A DNA stretch of 64,000 bases from Paludicola sp. MB14-C6 (GCF_030908625.1 NZ_CP133133.1:2873906-2937905); one strand, 5' to 3'; counted from the stretch's first letter, positions 1 to 8,936 are shown. The notes: generated by a model from the sequence alone, not told the origin. Numbers and translations are program-made.

Positions 1-1884
1 AAAACGGATTCTTTCCAAAGAAAGCAAAAAATCAACCAAAAATCTCAACAAAGAAATAAAGCAAAATATTCAAATAAAAAAGAAACCGAAGCTCAAAAAT
101 TACAAAGAATGGCATTAGAAAGAGCAAGAAAGCAACAATTAAAAGTTATGATTCCTGATGAAATTGTTGTTTCTGAACTTGCTTCTCGCTTAAAAGTAAA
201 TGTTGCTGAAGTAATTAAAAAACTTATGGTATTAGGCGTTATGGCTTCTCAAACAGAAGTAATCGATTTTGATACCGCTTCTATGGTGGCTTTAGAATTA
301 AACGCAAAAGTAGAAAGAGAAGTTGTTGTAACAATTGAAGAGCGCTTAATTGACGATAGTGAAGACGATTCTGATAATCTTGAAACAAGAAACCCAATCG
401 TTGTTGTTATGGGCCACGTTGACCACGGTAAAACTTCTCTACTAGATAAAATTAGAAATGCTCATGTTACTACAACTGAAGCAGGCGGTATTACACAACA
501 TATTGGTGCTTACACAGTGAAAGCAAATGATAGAGAAATTACATTCCTCGATACTCCTGGTCATGAAGCGTTCACTTCAATGCGTGCTCGTGGTGCATCT
601 GTAACTGACATAGCAATCTTAGTAGTAGCAGCAGACGATGGTATCATGCCTCAAACTGTTGAAGCTATTAACCATGCAAAAGCAGCTGGCGTACAAATTA
701 TTGTTGCAATCAATAAAATGGATAAACCATCAGCAAATGCAGATAAAGTAAAACAAGAGTTAACAGAATATGAGTTAATCCCTGAAGAATGGGGCGGCGA
801 AACAATTTGTTGTCCGGTTTCTGCTTTAACCGGTCAAGGTGTTGACCAACTTCTTGAAATGGTATTATTAGTAGCAGATATGGCTGATTTAAAAGCAAAC
901 CCAAATCGTCAAGCAAAAGGTACTGTTGTTGAAGCACGTCTTGATAAAGGTCGTGGACCAGTTGCAACACTTCTAGTTCAAAATGGTACATTAAGAACAG
1001 GCGATGTTTTAATTGCAGGTGCTTGTGTAGGTAGAGTTAGAGTAATGACAAACGATAAGGGTATAGTAGTAAATGAAGCAGGTCCATCTTACCCTGTTGA
1101 GGTTACCGGATTAGCAGAAGTTCCATCTGCTGGTGATGTATTTAATGCTGTTGAGGATGAGCGCTTAGCTAGAACACTTGTTGAACAAAGAAAATATGAA
1201 GAAAAAGAAGAAAAGTTCAGCCAATATCAGAAAGTTACTTTGGATAACCTATTCAGCCAAATTGCTGAAGGTGAAATGAAAGAGCTGCCTATTATCGTAA
1301 AAGCTGACGTTCAAGGTTCTGCAGAGGCAGTAAAACAATCATTAGAGAAACTATCAAACGATGAAGTACGTGTTCGTGTTATCCATAATGGTGTTGGAGC
1401 AATCAAAGAATCCGATGTTATGTTAGCGCAAGCATCTAATGCAATCATCATTGGATTTAACGTTCGTCCTGACCCTAAAATTCAAGACGCAATGAATGAT
1501 GATGAAGTTGAAATTCGTCTATATCGTATTATATATGATGCAATTGATGATGTAAAACAAGCAATGAAAGGTATGCTCGCACCAAAAACTCGTGAAGTAG
1601 AGCTTGGTCGTGCAGAAGTTCGTCAAGTATATAAAATTTCTAACGTTGGTACTATCTCAGGAAGCTATGTGTTAAACGGTAAAGTTGTTCGTTCTGCTTT
1701 GATTCGTGTTGTTCGTGACGGTATCGTTATTGTAGAAGATAAGATTAGTTCACTAAAACGTTTTAAAGATGACGCTAAAGAAGTTGCACAAGGCTTTGAA
1801 TGTGGTATTGGACTAGAAAAATTCAATGACTTAAAAGAAGGAGATATCCTAGAATCCTTTATCATTGAAGAATACAGAGATTAA
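1..1884 (+). CDS. infB: Translation initiation factor IF-2 (5' truncated by window)
   Basis: IF-2 is the GTPase that places initiator fMet-tRNA on the 30S subunit and promotes subunit joining. The frame is open from base 1, and the first 36 codons are a Lys/Gln/Asn-rich linker, so the true start lies upstream of the window; the ATG at 109 is internal. Visible in order: IF2 N-domain (about 150-350), G1 GHVDHGKTS near 412, switch motif [10 protein letters not shown]3 DTPGHEAF, G4 NKMDK near 712, then domains II, III and the C-terminal fMet-tRNA-binding domain, ending EEYRD. It is followed at 179 bp by rbfA, the usual neighbour. Identification is secure; only the N-terminus is missing. Confidence 0.97.
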   Translation, partial: KTDSFQRKQKINQKSQQRNKAKYSNKKETEAQKLQRMALERARKQQLKVMIPDEIVVSELASRLKVNVAEVIKKLMVLGVMASQTEVIDFDTASMVALELNAKVEREVVVTIEERLIDDSEDDSDNLETRNPIVVVMGHVDHGKTSLLDKIRNAHVTTTEAGGITQHIGAYTVKANDREITFLDTPGHEAFTSMRARGASVTDIAILVVAADDGIMPQTVEAINHAKAAGVQIIVAINKMDKPSANADKVKQELTEYELIPEEWGGETICCPVSALTGQGVDQLLEMVLLVADMADLKANPNRQAKGTVVEARLDKGRGPVATLLVQNGTLRTGDVLIAGACVGRVRVMTNDKGIVVNEAGPSYPVEVTGLAEVPSAGDVFNAVEDERLARTLVEQRKYEEKEEKFSQYQKVTLDNLFSQIAEGEMKELPIIVKADVQGSAEAVKQSLEKLSNDEVRVRVIHNGVGAIKESDVMLAQASNAIIIGFNVRPDPKIQDAMNDDEVEIRLYRIIYDAIDDVKQAMKGMLAPKTREVELGRAEVRQVYKISNVGTISGSYVLNGKVVRSALIRVVRDGIVIVEDKISSLKRFKDDAKEVAQGFECGIGLEKFNDLKEGDILESFIIEEYRD

Positions 1885-1918
1885 TAAAAATGTTCATCAA
1901 TTACTAGAGTATCATTTC

Positions 1919-2021
1919 ATGCTTATTTGCGTTTATAACAACCTTAAATATTATCGAAAAAGGCTTGATTTATACAGATTTTAGAAAATTTAATAAGAGA
2001 GTTTTAAGCACAAATTAGTAT
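1919..2021. repeat. Foldback repeat, ~100-bp form (copy A)
   Basis: Imperfect inverted arms of about 20 bp (1919-1938, ATGCTTATTTGCGTTTATAA; 2002-2021, ending AAATTAGTAT) bound a 63-bp interior. The right arm matches the arm seen at 50405-50460. The interior (CAACCTTAAATATT..GAAAAAGGCTT) resembles that of the element at 42970-43066. A further imperfect inverted repeat (CAATTACTAG..CTAGTAATTG) lies just outside, at about 1898 and 2037. It fills most of the infB-rbfA gap. Family membership is inferred by eye. Confidence 0.5.
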
Positions 2022-2063
2022 GATACCTAGTAATTGTTATGAAATAGAAGTGGAGGTAAGGCA

Positions 2064-2426
2064 ATGGCTTCTTTTAAAATAGGTCGTATTTCAGAAGACT
2101 TAAAACAAGAATTAAGTATGTTATTTCGTGAACTGAAAGACCCTCGTATTTCAAAAATGCTTTCTATTATAAAGCTAAATCTTTCAAATGATTTATCTCA
2201 TTGTAAGGTATATGTGAGTGCAATTGAAGGATTTGATCAAACCGTTCAATCAGTTGAGGGATTGAAAAGTGCTAGTGGATATATTCGCAAGGAAATTTCA
2301 TCACGTTTACATCTAAGAAAAACACCTGAATTTCATTTTATTGCCGATGATTCCATTGAATATAGTGCTAATATTAACAAAATGATTGAAACACAACTTA
2401 GAAAAACAACCGATTCAGAAGAATAG
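2064..2426 (+). CDS. rbfA: 30S ribosome-binding factor A
   Basis: RbfA is a small KH-like protein that binds the 30S subunit during late 16S rRNA processing and cold adaptation. The product is 120 residues, the usual size. It has the family pattern: N-terminal RISEDLKQELS, then KDPRISKMLSI, the central strand CKVYVSA, and the C-terminal PEFHFIADDSIEY segment. The ATG follows a strong GGAGG site at 2051-2055. It sits between infB and nrnA in the conserved infB-rbfA-nrnA-truB-ribF order and is probably cotranscribed with them. Confidence 0.95.
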   Translation: MASFKIGRISEDLKQELSMLFRELKDPRISKMLSIIKLNLSNDLSHCKVYVSAIEGFDQTVQSVEGLKSASGYIRKEISSRLHLRKTPEFHFIADDSIEYSANINKMIETQLRKTTDSEE

Positions 2427-2462
2427 GATTCGTTATTTCAGCTACAGGAGGATGTAAAAGCG

Positions 2463-3419
2463 ATGACAATTACAAAAGCAGAGGTAGTAAAAAGGCTTTT
2501 GCAAAGCGACAATGTGTTAATCATCACTCATAAAAGTCCTGATGGAGATACATTAGGAAGTGCTTTTGCTTTGTATAATGCGCTGAAATCACTGCAAAAA
2601 AAAGCAAGGGTTGAATGCTCAGATATTTTTCCCCAACGTTTTCAATATTTAATGGAAGGGTACGAACATCAAGAATTTAAACCCGACTATATTGTTGCAG
2701 TAGATGTTGCCGCAATCCAGTTATTTGGTAGCAATCTTGAGCATTATGCGCAAGATGTCGATTTGTGTATTGACCATCATCCTTCCAATGAACTTTATGC
2801 AAAAGATACCTACTTAGTTGCAAAAGCATCCGCAACTTGCGAAATGATGTATGATATTATCTGTGATATGAATATTGCTATCACTAAACAAATTGCCGAT
2901 TGCCTATATACTGGGCTTGCAACTGATACAGGATGTTTTCGTTTTTCTAATACAACGGAAAAAACGCATCGCACAGCGGCAGATCTGTTTGGATTTGGTG
3001 CGAATTATGAATGGATTAATCGCATCTTGTTTGAAACGAAATCTAAAAGTCGTGTGAGAATGGAACAGCTTGCATTAAGCTCGATTGAGTATTACTATTC
3101 TGATTACGTTGCATTAATAGCAATTACGCAGAAAATGATTGAAGAGGCAAACGCTGATGAAAGCGAATTGGATGGAGTTGCATCTATTCCACGTACGATA
3201 GAAGGCGTTGAAATTGGAATCACAATGCGTGAAAAAGCAGAAGGTGGATATAAGATTTCCATTCGTACAGCCAGTAAAGTGGATGCATCTCAACTTTGTG
3301 CTTTATTTAACGGCGGAGGTCATAAGCGTGCTGCCGGATGCTTTATTGATTCAGATTTAAAAACAACAAAACGCTTATTGTTAGACGCAATTCAGTCTAT
3401 TATAAAAACGATTGAATAG
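2463..3419 (+). CDS. nrnA: DHH-family oligoribonuclease / pAp phosphatase
   Basis: This is a 318-residue DHH-DHHA1 protein of the NrnA type, which degrades 2-5 nt RNA and dephosphorylates pAp. Metal-binding motifs are visible: THKSPDGDTLGS near residue 22, VAVDVA near 80, and IDHHPSN near 104. The DHHA1 domain ends with the substrate-binding GGGHKRAAGC near residue 284. An AGGAGG site lies about 9 nt before the ATG. It lies between rbfA and truB, its usual place in Firmicutes. Assignment as NrnA rather than another DHH subfamily rests on length and context. Confidence 0.9.
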   Translation: MTITKAEVVKRLLQSDNVLIITHKSPDGDTLGSAFALYNALKSLQKKARVECSDIFPQRFQYLMEGYEHQEFKPDYIVAVDVAAIQLFGSNLEHYAQDVDLCIDHHPSNELYAKDTYLVAKASATCEMMYDIICDMNIAITKQIADCLYTGLATDTGCFRFSNTTEKTHRTAADLFGFGANYEWINRILFETKSKSRVRMEQLALSSIEYYYSDYVALIAITQKMIEEANADESELDGVASIPRTIEGVEIGITMREKAEGGYKISIRTASKVDASQLCALFNGGGHKRAAGCFIDSDLKTTKRLLLDAIQSIIKTIE

Positions 3420-3441
3420 TGCCGAAGGGAATTCAAATTTA

Positions 3442-4335
3442 ATGAACGGAATTTTATGCATAAACAAACCACAAGAATATACTTCATTTGATGTCGTTGC
3501 ACGAATTCGTGGAATGACTAAAACAAAGCGAGTAGGTCATTCTGGAACGCTTGACCCACTAGCTACTGGTGTATTACCAATTTTTATAGGTAACGCAACC
3601 AAAGCATGCGACATGTTACCGAATGATGATAAAAGCTATATTGCAGAGTTTGAGTTTGGCTTTAAAACAGATACTCTTGATATTAGCGGAGAAGTTTTAG
3701 AGACCTTTGAAAAAAAGATATCAAAAGAAGAAATAATAGAAAAATTAAACCATTTTCGTGGTGATATTCAACAAATACCGCCAATGTATTCTGCGGTAAG
3801 GGTAAACGGGCAACGTCTTTATGATATTGCTAGACAAGGAAGAGAAATTGAGCGTGAGCCAAGATCCGTTACGATATTCAAGCTGGAACTCATGGATTTT
3901 GATAAAGCCACTCAAAAAGGAAAATTAGAGATAGCATGTTCTAAGGGCACTTATATTCGTTCTATTATCAGCGATTTAGGTGAATTGCTGGGAACAGGTG
4001 GAACAATGACAGCATTATGTCGTGATAAAGCTTGTGGATTTTCATTGGATGATTGTATTACGCTGGAACAAGCACAAGACTATACTACCAACGGAACGAT
4101 TGAACAACAGCTGCTTCCAGTTGATCGCTTGTTCTATCATCTTCCAAAAATCCAATTGAATGAAATACAATCTATTAAATTTAAAAATGGTGTAAAGCTT
4201 GACTTGAATCGAGTTATTTATAAAAATATAGACACTTTGCACCGTGTTTATGATAATGAAAAAGTTTTCTTAGGGCTTGCAAGCTTAGATAAAGAAGACA
4301 TGGCACTAGTGATAGAAAAAATGTTTTACAGATAG
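3442..4335 (+). CDS. truB: tRNA pseudouridine(55) synthase
   Basis: TruB makes pseudouridine 55 in the T-loop of tRNAs. The 297-residue product begins MNGILCINKP, the typical TruB N-terminus. It carries the catalytic aspartate in GHSGTLDPLATG, the motif KSYIAEFEFG, and the RNA-binding CSKGTYIRSIISDLG. An upstream in-frame ATG at 3412 would overlap nrnA; the ATG at 3442 is preferred because a GAAGGGA site precedes it by about 11 nt and the homologous N-terminus begins there. It ends 78 bp before ribF. Confidence 0.94.
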   Translation: MNGILCINKPQEYTSFDVVARIRGMTKTKRVGHSGTLDPLATGVLPIFIGNATKACDMLPNDDKSYIAEFEFGFKTDTLDISGEVLETFEKKISKEEIIEKLNHFRGDIQQIPPMYSAVRVNGQRLYDIARQGREIEREPRSVTIFKLELMDFDKATQKGKLEIACSKGTYIRSIISDLGELLGTGGTMTALCRDKACGFSLDDCITLEQAQDYTTNGTIEQQLLPVDRLFYHLPKIQLNEIQSIKFKNGVKLDLNRVIYKNIDTLHRVYDNEKVFLGLASLDKEDMALVIEKMFYR

Positions 4336-4336
4336 T

Positions 4337-4390
4337 AATACTAATCCTGTTCAAAATTTTTATTTATAGTTTTGAATGAGGACACGTATT
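4337..4390. repeat. Foldback repeat, ~50-bp form, before ribF
   Basis: Left arm AATACTAATCCTGTTCAAAA (4337-4356) pairs with TTTTGAATGAGGACACGTATT (4370-4390): about 16 of 20 positions are complementary, around a 13-nt A+T-rich loop. The arm has the ATACTAAT start and the ..TTCAAAA end of the repeat family described at 15244, 50405 and elsewhere. It lies between truB and ribF within the operon, so it would be transcribed as a hairpin just before the ribF ribosome binding site. Confidence 0.6.
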
Positions 4391-4413
4391 AAGCAGAATC
4401 AGAGGTGATATCA

Positions 4414-5307
4414 GTGAAACTATACCATTCATTTGAAATGTCTGCTGGGCCTACAGCTGTTGCATTAGGCTATTTCGATGGGGTTCATTTAGCCCATCAA
4501 CAAGTAATTAAAACAATGACCTCGTTCGAAAAAGATGGTTTTATTCCAACAGTACTTACATTTCATATGGACAAAGACATACCAAAAAAATCAGGAATGA
4601 AAACAATATTAACAGATAATGAAAAAATAGATGTATTTCATGATTTAGGCGTAAAGCAGGTTTATATGCCTCCTTTTAGTCAAATGATTGATTATGACGC
4701 GACTGATTTTTTCTATCAAGTTTTAGTAAAACAGCTTCAAGCAAAAGTATTGGTGTGCGGATATGATTATGCATTTGGTAAGAATGCGCAAGGCGATGCA
4801 GCTTTATTAAGCAGTTTATGCAAGCAAAATGAAATCAGACTTGTCATAATAGAGCCATATGAACTAGATGGACAATTAATTAGTTCTACTTATATTCGTG
4901 AGTTGTTATCCGAAGGAAATATTGAAAAAACCAATCAATTGCTAGGATTTCCGTATTTTATAAAAGGACAAGTTTCCTATGGAAATCAAATCGGAAAAAC
5001 GTTAGGATTTCCAACTGCTAATATTTTGCTTTCAGAAAAACAAGTTATGCCTAAGTACGGTGTATATGAAACAAGAACAATAATCGATAATGTTAGTTAT
5101 AAAAGCATAACGAATGTAGGTGTAAAGCCAACGATTGATGGTGAAAGAAATCCATTATCCGAAACTCATATTTTAGGCTTCAATGAAAGCTTATATAATA
5201 AAGATATCAAGATATGTTTTGTTCGTATGTTGCGTGCAGAACAAAAATTTTTGAGCCTAGATGACTTGCGTCGAGCAATTCAAAATGATATAGAGACTAT
5301 AAAATAG
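4414..5307 (+). CDS. ribF: Bifunctional riboflavin kinase / FAD synthetase
   Basis: RibF phosphorylates riboflavin to FMN and adenylylates FMN to FAD. The N-terminal nucleotidyltransferase half has GYFDGVHLAHQ near residue 20 and SSTYIRELL near 165. The C-terminal riboflavin kinase half has GKTLGFPTANI near 195 and NVGVKPTIDG near 235. GTG at 4414 is preferred over the in-frame GTG at 4405, because an AGAGGTGAT site (4401-4409) sits just before it. The 3' end lies inside a 44-bp tandem duplication that also copies part of the terminator. It is the last gene of the infB operon. Confidence 0.94.
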   Translation: MKLYHSFEMSAGPTAVALGYFDGVHLAHQQVIKTMTSFEKDGFIPTVLTFHMDKDIPKKSGMKTILTDNEKIDVFHDLGVKQVYMPPFSQMIDYDATDFFYQVLVKQLQAKVLVCGYDYAFGKNAQGDAALLSSLCKQNEIRLVIIEPYELDGQLISSTYIRELLSEGNIEKTNQLLGFPYFIKGQVSYGNQIGKTLGFPTANILLSEKQVMPKYGVYETRTIIDNVSYKSITNVGVKPTIDGERNPLSETHILGFNESLYNKDIKICFVRMLRAEQKFLSLDDLRRAIQNDIETIK

Positions 5308-5358
5308 AACCAAGTCGAGCAATTCAAAATGATATAGAGACTATAAAATAGAACCAAG
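5271..5358. repeat. 44-bp perfect tandem duplication at ribF 3' end
   Basis: Bases 5271-5314 are repeated exactly at 5315-5358 (unit begins TCGAGCAATTCAAAATGATA), and the first 8 bases start a third time before the terminator loop. Copy 1 holds the last codons and stop of ribF; copy 2 is non-coding. Both contain the left half of the terminator stem. Confidence 0.95.
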
Positions 5359-5386
5359 TCGAGCAATCGACTTGGTTCTATTTTAT
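5343..5386 (+). terminator. Terminator of the infB-ribF operon
   Basis: A perfect 20-bp stem (5343-5362 with 5367-5386) closed by a GCAA tetraloop has A-rich 5' and T-rich 3' sides. The left arm is the end of the second copy of the tandem duplication. The first copy carries the same left arm without its partner, so two alternative 5' strands compete for one 3' strand. Confidence 0.88.
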
Positions 5387-5461
5387 ACCTGTTTATTTGA
5401 ATTTAATGTCATTGATATTAGCATATTGCATAAAAAACTTTAAACTAGTTATAATTATTTG

Positions 5462-5490
5462 TTTACAAATATAAAAACATATGCTATACT
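5462..5490 (+). promoter_or_regulatory. Sigma-A type promoter of the lipoprotein gene
   Basis: TTTACA (5462-5467), a 17-bp spacer and TATACT (5485-5490) lie about 70 bp upstream of the lipoprotein start. Confidence 0.75.
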
Positions 5491-5559
5491 ATATATAGGA
5501 AATAAATCTTGTAGAATTTATTTCAAATATGATTAATAATTTGATTTGGAGGAGTTTAA

Positions 5560-6027
5560 ATGAAAAAATTATTAGCTTTAGCATTATGTTTCGTTATGTG
5601 TTTTAGTTTCGTTGCTTGTGGTGGTAAAGGAGAGGAATCATCTAATACCTCAGTTGCGCCAACTGAAAAAACGACCGGAAAAATTTCAGTAGAGATTTTG
5701 TCAGCAAAACCTGCTAAGGATACAAATGACAAGGACGCTATTGTTGTAGAATACAAATTCAAAAATGGTACACAAAAAAGTTTAGCATTCAAATTTTCAA
5801 CTAAAGTTACTGTTAAACAAGGTGATCAAGCCTTAAAATTAGCTGCAGTTCCTAAGAGCGATTCTTTTGACTCTGCTACTTCAACAAAACCAATTAAGCC
5901 AAATGAAGAAATCGTTGCGCAAGTTGCTTATACTCCAGTAGATATGAAAACAGCATTAGACATTTCTGTTAAATTAGAACAAGGTGAAGATAAAACAGAA
6001 ATTACAAAGCAAGTTCCACTCGCTTAA
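5560..6027 (+). CDS. Small secreted lipoprotein, DUF5067/DUF4352-like
   Basis: The 155-residue product has a lipoprotein signal peptide (MKK, hydrophobic run, lipobox FVAC with Cys at residue 20), then a short Gly/Ser/Thr linker. A single beta-rich domain of about 110 residues follows, with spaced strands such as ISVEILSAKP, IVVEYKFKNGT and EIVAQVAYTP. The pattern suits the Ig-like DUF4352/DUF5067 families found in Gram-positive lipoproteins, but no function can be assigned. GGAGGAG lies 6-7 nt before the ATG. It has its own promoter and terminator, so it is monocistronic. Surface location is inferred from the lipobox. Confidence 0.75.
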   Translation: MKKLLALALCFVMCFSFVACGGKGEESSNTSVAPTEKTTGKISVEILSAKPAKDTNDKDAIVVEYKFKNGTQKSLAFKFSTKVTVKQGDQALKLAAVPKSDSFDSATSTKPIKPNEEIVAQVAYTPVDMKTALDISVKLEQGEDKTEITKQVPLA

Positions 6028-6044
6028 CATAATGTTATACATAA

Positions 6045-6070
6045 AAAGACCATCCGAAAGGATGGTCTTA
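6045..6070. terminator. Lipoprotein terminator = left 26-bp target-site duplication
   Basis: AAAGACCATCC-GAAA-GGATGGTCTTA forms a 10-bp stem (6046-6055 with 6060-6069) with a GAAA tetraloop, 19 bp after the lipoprotein stop. The identical 26 bases recur at 7595-7620, flush against the other end of the IS1182-family element. Confidence 0.9.
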
Positions 6071-6153
6071 CAGCTTGTAGAAAAAGTCTCCTAAATTCGA
6101 TGATTTAGGGGACTTTTGACGCGAAAAATGGTATAATTAAATAGGGTGATTAA

Positions 6154-7494
6154 ATGTTAGTTAAAGCTAAAAAAGACCGAACACAAGTAGAGTTTTTGTG
6201 CTTAGAAGAATTTATTCCAGCAGAACATTTGCTTAGAAAAATAGATAGTGCAGTGGATTTCTGTCATATATATGATTTCGTAGAGGATTTGTATTGTAAA
6301 GATAATGGAAGACCAAGCATAGACCCAGTAGTACTAATCAAAATGGTCTTAATACAACATTTGTATGGAATAAGTTCGTTGCGCAAATTGGTAGAAGAAG
6401 TACAAATGAACTGTGCATATCGTTGGTTTTTAGGATATTTAATGACAGAACAAATACCTCACTTTACAACAATAAGTTATGCCTTTAAACATAGATTTAA
6501 CGAGAATACTATTGCATGCATTTTCAACTGGATATTGAATGAAATCAATGATATGGGATATCTTGACCCAGAGGTGGTATTTGTAGATGGAACCCATATA
6601 AAAGCAAATGCAAATATAAAAAAGGTTGTAAAGAAATCAATCCCCGTAGCAGCAAAACATTATGAGAAACAACTAATGGACGAAATCAATAAAGATAGAG
6701 AAGAACATAAAAAAAAGCCATTTGACGATACAAAGCCACCTAAAATAGAAGAAAAAATCATCAATGAATCAACCACTGACCCTGAAAGCGGTGTATTTCA
6801 TAAAGGAGAGCATAAGAAATGCCTTGCTTATGAAGCACATACAGCTTGTGACAAAAAAGGCTACATTGTAGATGTTCATGTAACAGCAGGCAATGTACAT
6901 GACAGCGTAGCATTCGATGATTTGTATGATAAATTAAAAGAAAACCACCCCGAAATCCAAACAATAGTGGCAGATAGTGCCTACAATACTCCCTATATTG
7001 CAAAAAGACTTATAGATGATGGAAAAGATTTATTAGTACCATATCGTAGACCAATGACAAAACAAGGCTTTTTTAAGAAATATGATTTTTCATATGATGA
7101 ATATTTTGACTGTGTAGTATGTCCAAACAATAAAGTTTTACACTATTCCACCACGAATAGAGAAGGATACAAAGAATTTAAAAGCAATCCAAACGACTGT
7201 AAAATCTGTGGGTTTCGTTACAAATGCACTGAAAGTAAAGAATTCCAGAAACAATACACAGTTCATGTTTGGCATGAGTACTTAGAGCAAGTTTCAGATA
7301 TTCGTTATGCAATAAAATACAAAGATCTTTATGCACAGCGAAAAGAAACGATTGAGCGAGTTTTTGCTGATGCGAAAGAAAAATACGCAATGCGTTATAC
7401 ACCTTATCGAGGTCTTGCCCAAGTAACAAACTGGGTTAGGCTTAAATTTGCGTGCATGAACCTTAAAAAGCTGCAATACATAAGTGGAGGGTGA
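6154..7494 (+). CDS. IS1182-family DDE transposase
   Basis: The 446-residue transposase has the IS1182 arrangement. The N-terminal region (EEFIPAEHLLRKID, then GRPSIDPVVLIKM and HFTTISYAFKHRF) is followed by a catalytic core with aspartates in VFVDGTHIKANAN near residue 148 and VADSAYNTP near 273. The C-terminal glutamate is in ETIERVFADAKEK near 407. A Cys-rich segment (CVVCPNNK..CKICGFRYKC) lies before the last motif. AGGGTGAT precedes the ATG by 3 nt. No frameshift or stop interrupts it, so it may be active. Confidence 0.95.
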   Translation: MLVKAKKDRTQVEFLCLEEFIPAEHLLRKIDSAVDFCHIYDFVEDLYCKDNGRPSIDPVVLIKMVLIQHLYGISSLRKLVEEVQMNCAYRWFLGYLMTEQIPHFTTISYAFKHRFNENTIACIFNWILNEINDMGYLDPEVVFVDGTHIKANANIKKVVKKSIPVAAKHYEKQLMDEINKDREEHKKKPFDDTKPPKIEEKIINESTTDPESGVFHKGEHKKCLAYEAHTACDKKGYIVDVHVTAGNVHDSVAFDDLYDKLKENHPEIQTIVADSAYNTPYIAKRLIDDGKDLLVPYRRPMTKQGFFKKYDFSYDEYFDCVVCPNNKVLHYSTTNREGYKEFKSNPNDCKICGFRYKCTESKEFQKQYTVHVWHEYLEQVSDIRYAIKYKDLYAQRKETIERVFADAKEKYAMRYTPYRGLAQVTNWVRLKFACMNLKKLQYISGG

Positions 7495-7546
7495 ACTCTC
7501 CTTTTTGTATCCTTTGCACTTTTTTCAAATTTTCAACCATATATTC

Positions 7547-7583
7547 AAAAGCCCGACTTTGGTTACGCCAAAATCGGGCTTTT
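7547..7583. terminator. Bidirectional terminator inside the IS right end
   Basis: AAAAGCCCGACTTTGG (7547-7562) pairs with CCAAAATCGGGCTTTT (7568-7583) with one mismatch. A- and T-rich flanks allow function on both strands; it follows the transposase stop by about 50 bp. Confidence 0.85.
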
Positions 7584-7594
7584 TCTTCAGACTG

Positions 7595-7620
7595 AAAGAC
7601 CATCCGAAAGGATGGTCTTA
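7595..7620. terminator. Right 26-bp target-site duplication / terminator of the GT-C gene
   Basis: This is an exact copy of 6045-6070, with the same 10-bp stem and GAAA loop. On the minus strand it lies 4 bp after the stop of the gene at 7625-8821 and would terminate it. Before insertion a single hairpin probably served the two convergent genes. Confidence 0.9.
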
Positions 7621-7624
7621 ATTA

Positions 7625-8821
7625 TTATAATTCAGTATTTTCTGAAACCTTTTGCGATTGTAATTGTCGAAATATGTTTTTTCCAATTAGGAGTAACAAA
7701 CCAAGTAGTATAAATGCAACATGGTTCAAAGATATCGGTGTAGTTTGAAATAAATAAGGGCAATAACTTGCTAAAGAACAAAGAATAATTCCAACTGCAA
7801 TATAGAATTGTTTTGGAAATGTAAATGCATATACTATAGCAAAAATATCTGCGACATAAAAATACCGTTCATGCATATGTGGTAAAAAAAACGGAACCAA
7901 TATAACGAAAAATAATGCTAACGATACGATTAAATTGTGATTAAGCGTTTTTATTTTATAATAAAAGATATAAAGTAATAGTAGAATTACAATTCCACAG
8001 AATAAAACTCCTGCTTTACTAATAATAAAAGATGTATCATTTGTTCCAAACCAACTGTAGAAATTAGGAGCATTTAACGATAGTTCGGGATATTGTCCGG
8101 ATTGAGATATATAAATTGTGAGTAATTTAAATAATGGTCGTCCCATTAAAAATGCCGGTATAACAGATATAAAGTATACTAAGGGAATGATAAAAAAGTG
8201 TTTAAACTTAAACTTGCCTTTCAGCCAAAGCAACAATAACAATGGAGCAAAAAACACAGCTTGTAATTTGAAAGTGAATGCAATTGCAAAGTAGACCATT
8301 GAACTTAACGGCTTATTTTGTAAGGATTGATTTAGGCAAAGCAATAAAAAAAAGGTAAAGATAATATCGCATTGTCCCCAGTATGCACTATTTAATAAAA
8401 CCGTTGGTGTAAATAGAAATATTCCATATCCCAATAGGGCAAGTGGTACTTTTTTATATTGTTGAAAAAGCATCTTAAAAATAAGAATGGCACAAGCTAC
8501 GTCAAACAAACAAGAAACCAGCTTAATAGAGTATAAACTGTTAAATGGCAAGTAAGTCAATAGCGATAGTATATAAATATAAGGCGGTGTATAGTCACCA
8601 ATGCGAAGTCCAATTCCATTCAAACCACCCGCTTGTTTCAATGAATGAAACCAAGGATGTAAAAATAATTCATAGTCTCTGGAAACAAAATCAAATAAAG
8701 ATGCTCTTGCAAGTAAGGCAGCGACTGTAATGATAAAAAAGGCAAGGATATCTATAATTTTTACTTTTAATTTTCTTGTAACGGGAACTTCATAGCTGAG
8801 AATATCATTAATTGTAAACAT
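7625..8821 (-). CDS. Polytopic membrane protein, probable GT-C glycosyltransferase
   Basis: The 398-residue protein has about ten hydrophobic segments. The first extracytoplasmic loop reads SRDYELFLHPW..GDYTPPYIYIL. Acidic residues (here D-Y-E) in that loop, followed by a YTPPY-like motif, are typical of lipid-phosphosugar-dependent GT-C enzymes (GT39/GT87-like mannosyltransferases). A later loop with LPHMHERYFYVAD is also common in this group, so a role in cell-surface glycosylation is inferred. On the minus strand AAGGGGAA precedes the ATG at 8821. It converges on the lipoprotein gene, now separated from it by the IS. Substrate is unknown. Confidence 0.7.
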   Translation of the reverse strand: MFTINDILSYEVPVTRKLKVKIIDILAFFIITVAALLARASLFDFVSRDYELFLHPWFHSLKQAGGLNGIGLRIGDYTPPYIYILSLLTYLPFNSLYSIKLVSCLFDVACAILIFKMLFQQYKKVPLALLGYGIFLFTPTVLLNSAYWGQCDIIFTFFLLLCLNQSLQNKPLSSMVYFAIAFTFKLQAVFFAPLLLLLWLKGKFKFKHFFIIPLVYFISVIPAFLMGRPLFKLLTIYISQSGQYPELSLNAPNFYSWFGTNDTSFIISKAGVLFCGIVILLLLYIFYYKIKTLNHNLIVSLALFFVILVPFFLPHMHERYFYVADIFAIVYAFTFPKQFYIAVGIILCSLASYCPYLFQTTPISLNHVAFILLGLLLLIGKNIFRQLQSQKVSENTEL

Positions 8822-8879
8822 TACACTTTCCCCTTATATCAAATAGTAATAGTAAAATTATACAATTAATTAGCATAGT

Positions 8880-8908
8880 TTGCAACATGTAATTTGAAGT
8901 GATATAAT
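8880..8908 (+). promoter_or_regulatory. Promoter of the Gfo/Idh/MocA gene
   Basis: TTGCAA (8880-8885), a 17-bp spacer and TATAAT (8903-8908). The predicted transcript starts near 8915, downstream of the GTG at 8913, which supports the ATG at 8937 as the translational start. Confidence 0.78.
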
Positions 8909-8936
8909 TACAGTGATACGTTTAAGGGGGAGTAAG

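Larger units (their letters stand above)
6071..7594 (+). mobile_element. IS1182-family insertion sequence, complete (1524 bp)
   Basis: The ends are imperfect terminal inverted repeats matching at 13 of 16 positions: CAGCTTGTAGAAAAAG at the left, and CAGTCTGAAGAAAAAG when the right end is read on the minus strand. The element holds one transposase gene. It is bordered on both sides by the same 26-bp sequence, which gives exact boundaries. A 15-bp hairpin just inside the left end (6082-6096 with 6103-6117) and a terminator just inside the right end would insulate it from outside transcription. TATAAT at 6132-6137 may serve the transposase, but no -35 at normal spacing was found. It looks intact and recent. 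Confidence 0.93.

Noticed and set aside
6116..6137. TTGACG with TATAAT before the IS1182 transposase
   Set aside because: The spacer is only 10 bp, far too short for a sigma-A promoter; the TATAAT may still work with another -35.
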